Position numbers and translations under genes: made by a program. The notes beneath the pieces were generated by a model that did not search any database, was not told where the DNA came from, and saw nothing but the letters and a program-made list of their open reading frames with translations. From Pseudomonadota bacterium (GTDB lineage Bacteria; Desulfobacterota; GWC2-55-46; JADFVP01), in the NCBI GenBank assembly GCA_015222595.1, contig JADFVP010000145.1, positions 1 through 13,229 on the forward strand: a stretch of 13,229 nt of DNA, in the 5' to 3' direction. Below, piece after piece: positions 1-6,187 of this stretch. Positions within the stretch are counted from its first letter, which is position 1. Each line of letters opens with the position of its first letter.

Positions 1-181
1 CCTCTAGTCCGACATGATCTCTACAACTCTTGACAGGATAGAGACTCAAATAATCTCTACTACACATAAGACATTTTTCAGGCTCTCTCAAGAGCACCCT
101 TTTAGAACTCCACCGGATATACCGGCGCGGACTGTCAATAGCTTCATCCATATCTGAATAGTCAGAAATATTACCCAACAC
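1..181 (-). CDS. Unrecognised protein with CxxC motif, 5' portion only
   Basis: An open frame runs without a stop from about position 181 off the left edge, giving 60 codons. It is preceded by a near-perfect Shine-Dalgarno (AGAGGAGG, 194-187). The start is either GTG (181-179, spacer 5) or TTG (178-176, spacer 8); I prefer GTG but cannot decide. The visible N-terminus is acidic (GNISDYSDMDEAID), then basic (RRYIRWSSKR). A cysteine cluster follows: CLMC at about residues 38-41 and CRDH about a dozen residues later. The C-x2-C…C-x2-H spacing resembles a small zinc-binding knuckle, but the family is not recognised. The hairpin at 386-426 separates it from the gene pair to the right, so it is probably its own transcription unit. 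The strong ribosome binding site makes a real gene likely. Function is unknown. Confidence 0.6.
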   Translation of the reverse strand, partial: MLGNISDYSDMDEAIDSPRRYIRWSSKRVLLREPEKCLMCSRDYLSLYPVKSCRDHVGLE

Positions 182-186
182 AATCA

Positions 187-194
187 CCTCCTCT
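187..194 (-). promoter_or_regulatory. Strong Shine-Dalgarno for the left-edge gene
   Basis: AGAGGAGG on the minus strand lies 5 nt before a GTG and 8 nt before a TTG. It is the main evidence that the truncated frame at the left edge is translated. Confidence 0.65.
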
Positions 195-385
195 GCCTTG
201 TCTTGTACCCTATGGTGTTTTTTTTCTACCCCCAAACTTGCAACAACCTATAAATAAAAGATAAAAGTCCATTATTTATTCTACCCTGAGGGCATAACCG
301 ACCCACACCTACAGTACCTTAGCGCCATTCAATACATCGAAACAGACGGCTATAAAGATATGCGCATATCCAGCAAGCCCGAAAT
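195..385. other. Intergenic stretch, no gene seen
   Basis: This is AT-rich sequence between the left-edge gene and the 18-bp hairpin. It contains an A/T homopolymer run (8 T on the plus strand near 218-225). The promoter of the left-edge gene should lie here on the minus strand, but I found no convincing -35/-10 pair. No open frame with a ribosome binding site was seen. Confidence 0.5.
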
Positions 386-426
386 ATGATGAGGGCCGCC
401 CGTAGAAAACGGGCGGCCCTCATCAT
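386..426 (-). terminator. Perfect 18-bp hairpin, probable intrinsic terminator
   Basis: Arms 386-403 and 409-426 are exact reverse complements (18 bp, GC-rich core GGGCCGCCCG) around a 5-nt loop. The structure sits about 87 nt downstream of the 60-residue minus-strand gene that ends at 513, where a terminator is expected. On the minus strand it is followed by ATATTTC, only a weak U-tract; the plus-strand side (TACTCTTTAC) is no better. It could act in both directions or serve as an mRNA-stabilising 3' hairpin. Strand is assigned from gene context. Confidence 0.55.
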
Positions 427-512
427 TACTCTTTACTCATGTCACTTCTATTCTTGCAGACTCAATTACTTATCAGACACTCTAACAATGCTGCCGTTGC
501 GCTTGTCTTGCC

Positions 513-695
513 TCAGTCCTGCGTCAACCAGCCATATCCGTTCTCTGTATCATCGAGCAGATCACTTTCCATGATATTCTCCAATCCATCACGATAGCCG
601 TAGGTTCTGAACTGCTCAAGCATATCACCCATTGACTGGTACTGCCTTATGGTCTTGTACTCAATGCGCCCGATACCGACAGGTCTATCCGGCAA
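513..695 (-). CDS. Small hypothetical protein (60 aa), coupled to the HTH gene
   Basis: I call the start at TTG (695-693). A GAGG ribosome binding site lies 5 nt upstream (704-701) and overlaps the TGA stop of the preceding gene (705-703). The gap is therefore 7 nt, suggesting translational coupling. An ATG further upstream (809 or 773) would open the same frame, but it would run through the end of the preceding gene and produce an arginine-rich stretch typical of an antisense-frame shadow. The protein is charged and acidic toward its C-terminus (ESDLLDDTENGYGW), with tyrosines and glutamines in the middle (YKTIRQYQ). There are no transmembrane segments and no recognised domain. It probably belongs functionally with the sigma-region-4-like protein upstream. 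The family is not recognised. Confidence 0.5.
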   Translation of the reverse strand: MPDRPVGIGRIEYKTIRQYQSMGDMLEQFRTYGYRDGLENIMESDLLDDTENGYGWLTQD

Positions 696-702
696 CTGTA
701 CC

Positions 703-963
703 TCAATCGCCCGTCTCCTCTTCCTGTGCCCTTGCAATCGCGACCTTCTCTTCTGCCCTGTAGAGTATTTCATATGTCCTCCCGAGAGATATTCTATGAC
801 TCTTAGCAATCACCTTCATATGTGTTCTCCAGTAGTGGTACTCCATAAAGATAGCGCGCTCTCGGGAACTGAGACCCGCTAATGGCCATAGCAGTCCTCT
901 TAAATCCCCCGCGCCTGCACTAAGTCCTTCGTAAAAAGCCTCTGTATCTACTTTTAACTTCAT
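703..963 (-). CDS. Sigma-70 region 4-like helix-turn-helix protein (86 aa)
   Basis: Residues about 32-78 follow the sigma-70 region 4 / RNA polymerase sigma-like HTH pattern. LSSRERAIFMEYHYW resembles the first helices. IAKSHRISLGRTYEILYRAEEKV resembles the 'IA..L.IS.GTV...L.RA..KL' recognition helix and tail. The N-terminal 30 residues do not look like sigma region 2, so this is not a complete sigma factor. It is more likely a small DNA-binding regulator or a phage-type late transcription activator. The ATG at 963 is the first available start, as an in-frame TAA lies two codons upstream. The ribosome binding site is weak (AAAGG about 12 nt upstream). A 60-residue gene follows after 7 nt, and an imperfect inverted repeat lies 28-63 nt upstream. 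The HTH assignment is by pattern only. Confidence 0.6.
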   Translation of the reverse strand: MKLKVDTEAFYEGLSAGAGDLRGLLWPLAGLSSRERAIFMEYHYWRTHMKVIAKSHRISLGRTYEILYRAEEKVAIARAQEEETGD

Positions 964-990
964 TATTTAGTCTTGCCTTTGTTTTGACAA

Positions 991-1026
991 ATGGCCAGTA
1001 AGACACAATTCAATAGATACTGCCAT
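991..1026. repeat. Imperfect inverted repeat upstream of the HTH gene
   Basis: ATGGCCAGTA (991-1000) and TACTGCCAT (1018-1026) are inverted copies apart from one extra C in the first arm, with a 17-nt loop between. The pair lies 28-63 nt upstream of the start of the HTH gene at 963. It is therefore positioned as a possible operator or 5' UTR hairpin. Function is inferred from position only. Confidence 0.35.
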
Positions 1027-1150
1027 GCCAAAGCCGGGCAATAAAATACAAGCAATCAGACACTTACGAAACAGAGCAGTGATTGATGCTAATATTTACC
1101 TGAGAGGGACGCCAATGAATATGGGTAACAGCTCTGTAGAACACCTTTAA
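1025..1150 (+). CDS. Possible small ORF (41 aa), uncertain
   Basis: An ATG-initiated plus-strand frame encodes a 41-residue basic peptide beginning MPKPGNKIQAIRHLRNRAV and ending SSVEHL. Its composition looks more protein-like than a random frame and recalls the N-terminus of small phage-type HTH proteins. After the TAA the same frame continues RYTKEN before a second stop, which would fit a decayed longer gene. There is no good ribosome binding site (ATACTGCC precedes the ATG), and the frame opposes every other gene in the window. It may be a remnant or chance. Confidence 0.2.
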   Translation: MPKPGNKIQAIRHLRNRAVIDANIYLRGTPMNMGNSSVEHL

Positions 1151-1285
1151 CGCTACACCAAAGAGAACTAATGTCCTCCAATCGACAAAAAGTCTATTCT
1201 AAGTCAGCATAAGCAGAAAACTGTACAACAAACGGCAAATATTATACTAATTATTTACCATAAAGTCAAGTAAGTATTTCACAGC

Positions 1286-1391
1286 TCCACCTATGCTTGA
1301 TTTTATTAGTTTAAAGTCGGTGCTGTAGGTGTTAGGATGTGGTTTGGGAAGAATATGGTAAATTTTAGGTTGACAGTGTCCACCTATGCTT
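1286..1391. repeat. 13-nt direct repeat, copies 93 nt apart
   Basis: TCCACCTATGCTT occurs at 1286-1298 and again at 1379-1391. Both copies are preceded by ACAG with one or two intervening bases, so the similarity extends to about 18 nt with one indel. The sequence between them has no matching terminal inverted repeats. Possible roles are protein-binding sites or a duplicated target. Confidence 0.4.
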
Positions 1392-1443
1392 TACCAGCAA
1401 TATGGCGGACAATTAGCGGAAGGGGTTTACAAAATTTACAACC

Positions 1444-2535
1444 TTAAACAGCGAACCTGAAGTGTATTATGTCACCATCTTTGACCATGTACTCCTTGCC
1501 CTCGATTCTCAGAAGGCCTTTTTCCTTACAAGCAGCCTCGGAGCCGCATGTAATAAAATCAACGTAGCCCATTATCTCAGCCTTTATGAAGCCGCGCTCA
1601 AAGTCGGTATGGATAACCCCGGCTGACTCTGGGGCCAGCGCACCGTCACGAACAGTCCATGCCCTGACCTCCTTCTCTCCGACCGTAAAGAAGGTAATCA
1701 GCCCAAGCACCTTATACGCTGCCTCGGCGAGCCTGTCTAGTCCTGAACGGGTAAGACCTAAATCTGAGAGAAACTCGCGCCGCTCTTCCTCGGAAAATTC
1801 AGCGATCTCAGACTCTATCTTGCCGCAGATAACCACAAAACCGGCTCCTTGGCTCTGCGCATACTCCTTAACCGCATTAACGGCGGGGTCGGCGCCCTCA
1901 AGGTCGTCCTCACTTACATTAGCAACATAAATTACAGGCTTGGCAGTTAGTAGGTTTAGGTCGGCAACCAGCGCGGCAGTCTCTTCGGTCAGCACAGAGC
2001 GTGCAGAAGAACCGGCCTCGAATGCGGTGTTTATTTCTTCGTAAACCGGCATCGCTAGCTTCATCTCCTTATCACCGGTTTTGACCATCTTACCGGCCTT
2101 ATAGATTCGCTTGGTGAGCGTCTCCATATCGGCTAAGATCAGCTCGGTCTCTATAACCTCTATGTCATCAAGAGGGTCTACTCGACCGGAGACATGAACT
2201 ATGCCTTCGTCTTCAAAGCATCTGACCACGTGTATGATAGTATCTACCGCGCGAATGTTGCCCAGGAACTGATTACCAAGCCCTTCGCCCTGTGATGCGC
2301 CTTTAACAATTCCGGCGATATCGACAAACTCGACAGCCGTCATCAGAACTTTCTGCGGATTGACGAGCGCCTCTAATTTATCGAGCCGTTCGTCCCTTAA
2401 CGGAACCATACCGACATTCGGCTCTATTGTGCAGAACGGGTAGTTCGACGCCTCGGCTCCAGCTGCCGTCATGGCGTTAAATATAGTAGACTTGCCGACA
2501 TTAGGCAGCCCAACAATGCCGCAGTTAAAACCCAT
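1444..2535 (-). CDS. ychF: Redox/ribosome-associated ATPase YchF (OLA1 family)
   Basis: This is a 363-residue, full-length Obg-family P-loop NTPase. YchF/OLA1 proteins bind ATP rather than GTP and associate with ribosomes; they are linked to translation control and oxidative stress responses. Visible motifs are the P-loop GLPNVGKST (residues 9-17), the G3 motif DIAG (72-75) and the altered G4 motif NVSE (206-209), where the usual NKxD is lost. That loss is the family hallmark of ATP preference. The C-terminal TGS domain occupies roughly residues 280-363 and ends IIHFRFAV, as usual in the family. The ATG at 2535 has a strong GGAGG site (2549-2545) with a 9-nt spacer. A terminator hairpin lies only 3 nt upstream of that site, so expression may require read-through from hppA or attenuation control. 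Confidence 0.97.
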   Translation of the reverse strand: MGFNCGIVGLPNVGKSTIFNAMTAAGAEASNYPFCTIEPNVGMVPLRDERLDKLEALVNPQKVLMTAVEFVDIAGIVKGASQGEGLGNQFLGNIRAVDTIIHVVRCFEDEGIVHVSGRVDPLDDIEVIETELILADMETLTKRIYKAGKMVKTGDKEMKLAMPVYEEINTAFEAGSSARSVLTEETAALVADLNLLTAKPVIYVANVSEDDLEGADPAVNAVKEYAQSQGAGFVVICGKIESEIAEFSEEERREFLSDLGLTRSGLDRLAEAAYKVLGLITFFTVGEKEVRAWTVRDGALAPESAGVIHTDFERGFIKAEIMGYVDFITCGSEAACKEKGLLRIEGKEYMVKDGDIIHFRFAV

Positions 2536-2552
2536 CTGTACATACCTCCGCT

Positions 2553-2596
2553 AAAAAAAAAGACTTCGGGGTGCATACAAGCAACACCCCGAAGTC
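2553..2596 (-). terminator. Intrinsic terminator after hppA, in the ychF leader
   Basis: A perfect 12-bp stem (arms 2562-2573 and 2585-2596, core CTTCGGGGTG) has an 11-nt loop. On the minus strand it is followed at once by nine U (2561-2553). It lies 111 nt downstream of the hppA stop and 18 nt upstream of the ychF start codon. As sequence this is a textbook rho-independent terminator. Its closeness to the ychF ribosome binding site makes an attenuator role possible. Confidence 0.9.
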
Positions 2597-2706
2597 AATT
2601 TAAAATCTAGCTGCCCGGCACATCGAACTCGGTCTACTCTTTTAACTAAACCAGCTCGTAACTCAAAGCAGCCATATATACTAAGTTAGCCCGGGAGCTT
2701 TTCGAA

Positions 2707-4728
2707 TCAAACAAGCAACGGTGCGATTACGAGAGATACAACACTCATAAGTTTAATCAAGATGTTCATCGAAGGTCCGGAGGTATCCTTGAACGGATCT
2801 CCAACCGTATCTCCGACAACAGTTGCCTTATGTACGTCAGATCCCTTACCGCCAAAGTTACCCTGCTCTACATGCTTCTTGGCATTGTCCCATGCTCCAC
2901 CTGCGTTGGCCATGAAGAGTGCAAGCAGAACACCTGTTACGGTCGCACCGGCCAACATTCCGCCGAGTGCATAAGGGCCGAGTACAAAACCGATTATTAC
3001 CGGTGAGGCAATAGCAACTATTCCGGGAATGATCATCTCGGTAAGCGCCGCCTTGGTGCTTATATCAATACACTTTTCAACATCCGGCTTTACGCCTTCT
3101 TTACCCTCAAGAAGGCCCGGAATCTCTCTAAACTGACGCCTGATCTCGTTGACCATCTTAAATGCCGCCTTACCGACACTCGTCATAGTAAGCGCGCCGA
3201 TAAAGAAGGGCAACGTGCCGCCTATAAGAAGTCCGATTACGACATTAGGATCTGTAAGTATTATCTCAAAAGTGGTTCCCATACTTGAGCTTATAGTCAG
3301 CGTATAGGCAGAAAACATTGCAAGAGCGGTAAGTGCGGCAGACCCGATTGCAAAACCCTTGCCGATTGCAGCTGTTGTGTTGCCAAGAGCATCGAGGCTA
3401 TCGGTTATCTTACGTACATCTTCGCCAAGCGCGCTCATCTCTGAAATACCACCTGCGTTATCGGCAATAGGGCCGTAAGCGTCAACACTCATTATGATAC
3501 CGGTTGTCGCGAGCATGCCTACTGCAGCAATTCCGATACCGTAGATTCCGGCAAAGTGGTTAGCAACATAGATGGAGATACAGATAGCTATTATCGGAAG
3601 CGCACAACTCTCAAGACCTACAGCAAGCCCTGTTATGATGTTCGTTGCGGCACCGGTCTCGCTCGACTCGGCTATTCTGATAACCGGTTTACCGGCCGTG
3701 TAATGCTCGGTAATAAGACCGATAGCTATACCGCTAAGGCAACCGACCAGCACTGCCCAGTAAACTCCGTTGTCAACATCCATGTTGGCGATAATAAAGT
3801 AACCGCCTACAAGGAAAAGAATAGCGGCAATAAAGGTAGAATTTCTAAGTGCGGCAGCTGGGTTGAAGTTCTCTAGAAACCGCATTGCACCGATGCCTAT
3901 GAGTGAAGCGATCAGGCCGACCATGGCAAGCAGGATCGGTAGAGACATCAGTGCGGTAGTGGATCCAAGTTCAGCCACCTTGGAACCGGCAATTGCAGTT
4001 GCGCCAATGGCGATTGATGCAATTATTGAACCTGCGTACGACTCGAAAATATCTGCACCAAGCCCAGCTACGTCACCGACGTTATCACCAACGTTGTCGG
4101 CGATAACTCCAGGGTTTCTCGGGTCATCTTCAGGTATTCCAGCCTCGACCTTACCAACAAGGTCGGATCCGACATCAGCCGTCTTCGTATAGATACCGCC
4201 GCCAACCCTTGCGAATAGTGCTATGGTTGAGGCTCCCATCGCAAAGCCGTTTATCACAGCCGCAGTGCTCGGCTCTCCGTAAATAATAAAGAGAACACCA
4301 ACACCAAGAAGGCCGAGGCTTGCAACAGAAAGGCCCATTACAGAACCGCCAAGAAAAGCGATAGAGAGAGCTTTACCGGCATTCGGCTTAAAGCGCCGCG
4401 CAGCCTCTGTAGTTCTTACGTTGGTCTTTGTAGCCGCCTTCATACCGAACATTCCGGCAAGCATTGAGCAGACTGCGCCGCCTATGTAGGCGTAAGCGGT
4501 ATGGACGCCTATAAAGATGCCAAGCGCTATTGCCACCACGATAATAAAGATTATGAGAATGGTGTTCTGTCTCTTCAGATAGACCATTGCTCCATCTTGA
4601 ATCAACTTCGCAATCTCTCTCATTCTATCATTACCATCGGGCTGTTTACCGACATAAAGATAGATCAAAAACGCAATAATCAAGCCGCCTATAGAGAGGT
4701 ACGGCGCAAAACTTGTAAGTCCTTCCAT
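2707..4728 (-). CDS. hppA: Membrane-bound ion-pumping pyrophosphatase
   Basis: This 673-residue polytopic membrane protein has the length and hydrophobicity pattern of a 16-helix membrane pyrophosphatase. These enzymes hydrolyse PPi at the cytoplasmic face and pump H+ and/or Na+. Substrate-binding motifs are present: DVGSDLVGKVEAGIPEDDPR (about 185-204), the ADNVGDNVGD run, DAYGPIADNAGG (about 426-437), and VVGDTVGDPFKDTSGPS near the C-terminus. GNTTAAIGKG has Ala453 and Gly456 where K+-independent enzymes carry Lys and Thr, so K+ dependence is predicted. FESYAGS places the gating glutamate (Glu229) as in Na+-pumping enzymes, not as in plant H+ pumps. The ATG at 4728 has a GAGGGA site 6 nt upstream. 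The gene lies 55 nt downstream of pth, with its own candidate promoter, and ends before a strong terminator. Ion specificity is inferred. Confidence 0.97.
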   Translation of the reverse strand: MEGLTSFAPYLSIGGLIIAFLIYLYVGKQPDGNDRMREIAKLIQDGAMVYLKRQNTILIIFIIVVAIALGIFIGVHTAYAYIGGAVCSMLAGMFGMKAATKTNVRTTEAARRFKPNAGKALSIAFLGGSVMGLSVASLGLLGVGVLFIIYGEPSTAAVINGFAMGASTIALFARVGGGIYTKTADVGSDLVGKVEAGIPEDDPRNPGVIADNVGDNVGDVAGLGADIFESYAGSIIASIAIGATAIAGSKVAELGSTTALMSLPILLAMVGLIASLIGIGAMRFLENFNPAAALRNSTFIAAILFLVGGYFIIANMDVDNGVYWAVLVGCLSGIAIGLITEHYTAGKPVIRIAESSETGAATNIITGLAVGLESCALPIIAICISIYVANHFAGIYGIGIAAVGMLATTGIIMSVDAYGPIADNAGGISEMSALGEDVRKITDSLDALGNTTAAIGKGFAIGSAALTALAMFSAYTLTISSSMGTTFEIILTDPNVVIGLLIGGTLPFFIGALTMTSVGKAAFKMVNEIRRQFREIPGLLEGKEGVKPDVEKCIDISTKAALTEMIIPGIVAIASPVIIGFVLGPYALGGMLAGATVTGVLLALFMANAGGAWDNAKKHVEQGNFGGKGSDVHKATVVGDTVGDPFKDTSGPSMNILIKLMSVVSLVIAPLLV

Positions 4729-4757
4729 AATGGTCCCTCTAGCTCCTTTTAGAAAAA

Positions 4758-4787
4758 ATTATAAAACAGTTATAAACACTAAATCAT
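4758..4787 (-). promoter_or_regulatory. Candidate sigma-70 promoter for hppA
   Basis: A consensus -10 box TATAAT (4763-4758) is preceded after 18 bp by ATGATT (4787-4782), a 3/6 match to TTGACA. The -35 box overlaps the pth stop codon, and the -10 lies about 30 bp upstream of the hppA ATG. The local sequence is very AT-rich, so chance occurrence is possible. Confidence 0.35.
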
Positions 4788-5353
4788 GAAACAGGATTGA
4801 ACCTGTTCATCGCCGGTCCAATCCCTTCTCTGATAAGCAGCTCTATAGAGTCTACCGCCCTTGTAAGCAGTTCGTCTACAGCCGCACATTCAACTTCTGT
4901 AAAAGGCGTAAGCACGTAACCGCTAAGGCCCTCGGTACTGTTCTCTGGGCGCCCTATGCCGAGCCTTAACCTCTTGAAGTCACTCGAACCGAGACAGGAG
5001 ATAATAGACTCAACTCCTTTGTGCCCTCCAGAGCCACCACCCGGTCTGAGTTTCAACCTGCCTATTGCCAGATCTGAATCATCATACGCCACAACAACAG
5101 AAACAGGCTCGAGAGACAGTTCGGACGCGGCCCAACGGACGGCATCTCCACTTCTGTTCATATAGGTCTGAGGCTTTAAGAGCAGAACCTCTTCACCGGC
5201 TATGCTTCCGGAACCCCACAATGAACTGAGCCCATCGCTGGTGCACTCTATGTCGTACGCCGCACAGAGCCTGTCAATCAGCATAAAGCCGATGTTGTGC
5301 CGGGTCACCTCATACTCGGGCCCCGGGTTGCCGAGCCCTGCAATAAGTAGCAC
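4784..5353 (-). CDS. pth: Peptidyl-tRNA hydrolase
   Basis: The enzyme cleaves the ester bond of peptidyl-tRNAs released prematurely from ribosomes, recycling tRNA in the cytosol. The 189-residue length is normal for bacterial Pth. Hallmarks are GLGNPGPEYEVTRHNIGF (residues 6-23) with the substrate-binding Asn9 and catalytic His19, PQTYMNRSG (61-69), Asp91 in VVAYDDSDL, and PGGGSGGHKG (104-113). Before Asp91 there is Tyr where E. coli has His. The start codon is GTG (5353-5351), fixed by the N-terminal alignment, with AGGTAAGG just upstream. It follows rplY by 42 nt. The rplY–pth pair is a common bacterial translation-linked arrangement, and co-transcription is likely. Confidence 0.97.
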   Translation of the reverse strand: MLLIAGLGNPGPEYEVTRHNIGFMLIDRLCAAYDIECTSDGLSSLWGSGSIAGEEVLLLKPQTYMNRSGDAVRWAASELSLEPVSVVVAYDDSDLAIGRLKLRPGGGSGGHKGVESIISCLGSSDFKRLRLGIGRPENSTEGLSGYVLTPFTEVECAAVDELLTRAVDSIELLIREGIGPAMNRFNPVS

Positions 5354-5395
5354 GCGCCTTACCTACAAATAGATGCTCTCAAGTGAATGCCGAAA

Positions 5396-6058
5396 CTACT
5401 CTTTGGGCTCTTCTTCAGTCTTGGCTCCGGCCTCTTCACCAAAGCTCTTGGTAAGCTCTTCTTCTACCTCTTCAGCCGTCTTCTCTTCGGTTTCAGCTGC
5501 AGGCGCGACAATCGATACAATAGTACCGGCCGGGTCGTCATGAGCGCTTACACCCTCAGGGAATACAAGGTCTCCGATATGGAGGTTCTGACCTATTTCG
5601 AGAGCAGTAATGTCGCAATCAATTGCGTCCGGTATGTTGGTCGGCAGACACTCTACCTTAACCTGCCTCAACTCCTGCTGCATAAGTCCGCCAAGTACCA
5701 CTCCTTCGGCCTTACCGGTCAGGTGTATCGGTACCTCAATAACTATTGTGTGGTCTACAGAGATTACGTACATATCTACGTGCTGTATCGTCTCTTTTAG
5801 AGGATGCCGCACTATCTCTTTGAACATAACGAGCCTTGGCGTGCCGGATCCATCTATATCGAGATTTATCAAGACATTCTTGCCTGCCTCTGTATGGAGC
5901 ACCTTGGACAGCTCCTTGTTGTCCAGAGACATTACCTCCGAACCATCTATACCTGTTCCGTACAGTACTGCAGGCACGCGCCCCGTACTGCGAAGCCTTC
6001 TTGCCGGCCCCTTGCCAAACTCTGCTCTCGACTGCGCCGAAAGTTCAATCTGTTCCAT
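5396..6058 (-). CDS. rplY: 50S ribosomal protein L25 (TL5/Ctc long form)
   Basis: This 220-residue protein is the long L25 form. An N-terminal 5S rRNA-binding L25 domain covers roughly residues 1-95 (SRAEFGKGPARRLRSTGRVP near the start, then a beta-barrel ending near HVDMYVI). A TL5/Ctc C-terminal beta domain runs to about 190. The last 30 residues form a glutamate- and lysine-rich tail, typical of Ctc proteins and probably disordered. The ATG at 6058 has a strong GGAGG site with a 7-nt spacer. It follows prs by 129 nt and precedes pth by 42 nt. The 129-nt leader contains short repeats such as GCTTTGG but no clear regulatory fold that I can recognise. Confidence 0.96.
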   Translation of the reverse strand: MEQIELSAQSRAEFGKGPARRLRSTGRVPAVLYGTGIDGSEVMSLDNKELSKVLHTEAGKNVLINLDIDGSGTPRLVMFKEIVRHPLKETIQHVDMYVISVDHTIVIEVPIHLTGKAEGVVLGGLMQQELRQVKVECLPTNIPDAIDCDITALEIGQNLHIGDLVFPEGVSAHDDPAGTIVSIVAPAAETEEKTAEEVEEELTKSFGEEAGAKTEEEPKE

Positions 6059-6187
6059 TGCACTGCCTCCGATTCACTTCATTTTTTTCTGAAAAATAGA
6101 CCAAAGCGGCACGACATCTGGCAAAGCCGTCTGATAACAACCAAAGCAGCCCTACAGCTATAAACCGGCCTCTCTAATAAGAACGCT

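Larger units (their letters stand above)
964..1443. other. 480-bp gene-poor region between the HTH gene and ychF
   Basis: No confident gene was found on either strand. It holds an imperfect inverted repeat (991-1026), a doubtful 41-codon plus-strand frame (1025-1150) and a 13-nt direct repeat (1286-1298 and 1379-1391). The sequence is AT-rich compared with the housekeeping genes. The ychF 3' end should lie here, but no clear hairpin with a U-tract follows the ychF stop. It also has to contain the promoter of the HTH gene, for which I see only weak candidates. Confidence 0.5.

Noticed and set aside
30..60. TTGACA on the plus strand with TAATCT downstream, promoter-like
   Set aside because: The spacing is only 15 bp, it lies inside the left-edge coding frame, and no gene follows on the plus strand.
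696..809. Longer start (ATG at 809 or 773) for the 60-residue gene
   Set aside because: The extension runs in a second frame through the end of the HTH gene and is an arginine-rich shadow. The TTG at 695 has a well-placed GAGG.
2562..2590. TTGACT with TATGCA as a promoter for ychF within the hairpin
   Set aside because: The spacer is 15 bp, the -10 match is only 3/6, and the bases are explained by the terminator stem.
2646..2675. Nine-residue leader peptide frame in the hppA–ychF spacer
   Set aside because: It has no ribosome binding site and no run of regulatory codons, so nothing supports translation.
3556..4192. Two plus-strand open frames of 106 and 109 codons opposite hppA
   Set aside because: They are antisense to a strongly conserved gene, have low-complexity Ser/Pro/Thr composition and no ribosome binding site.
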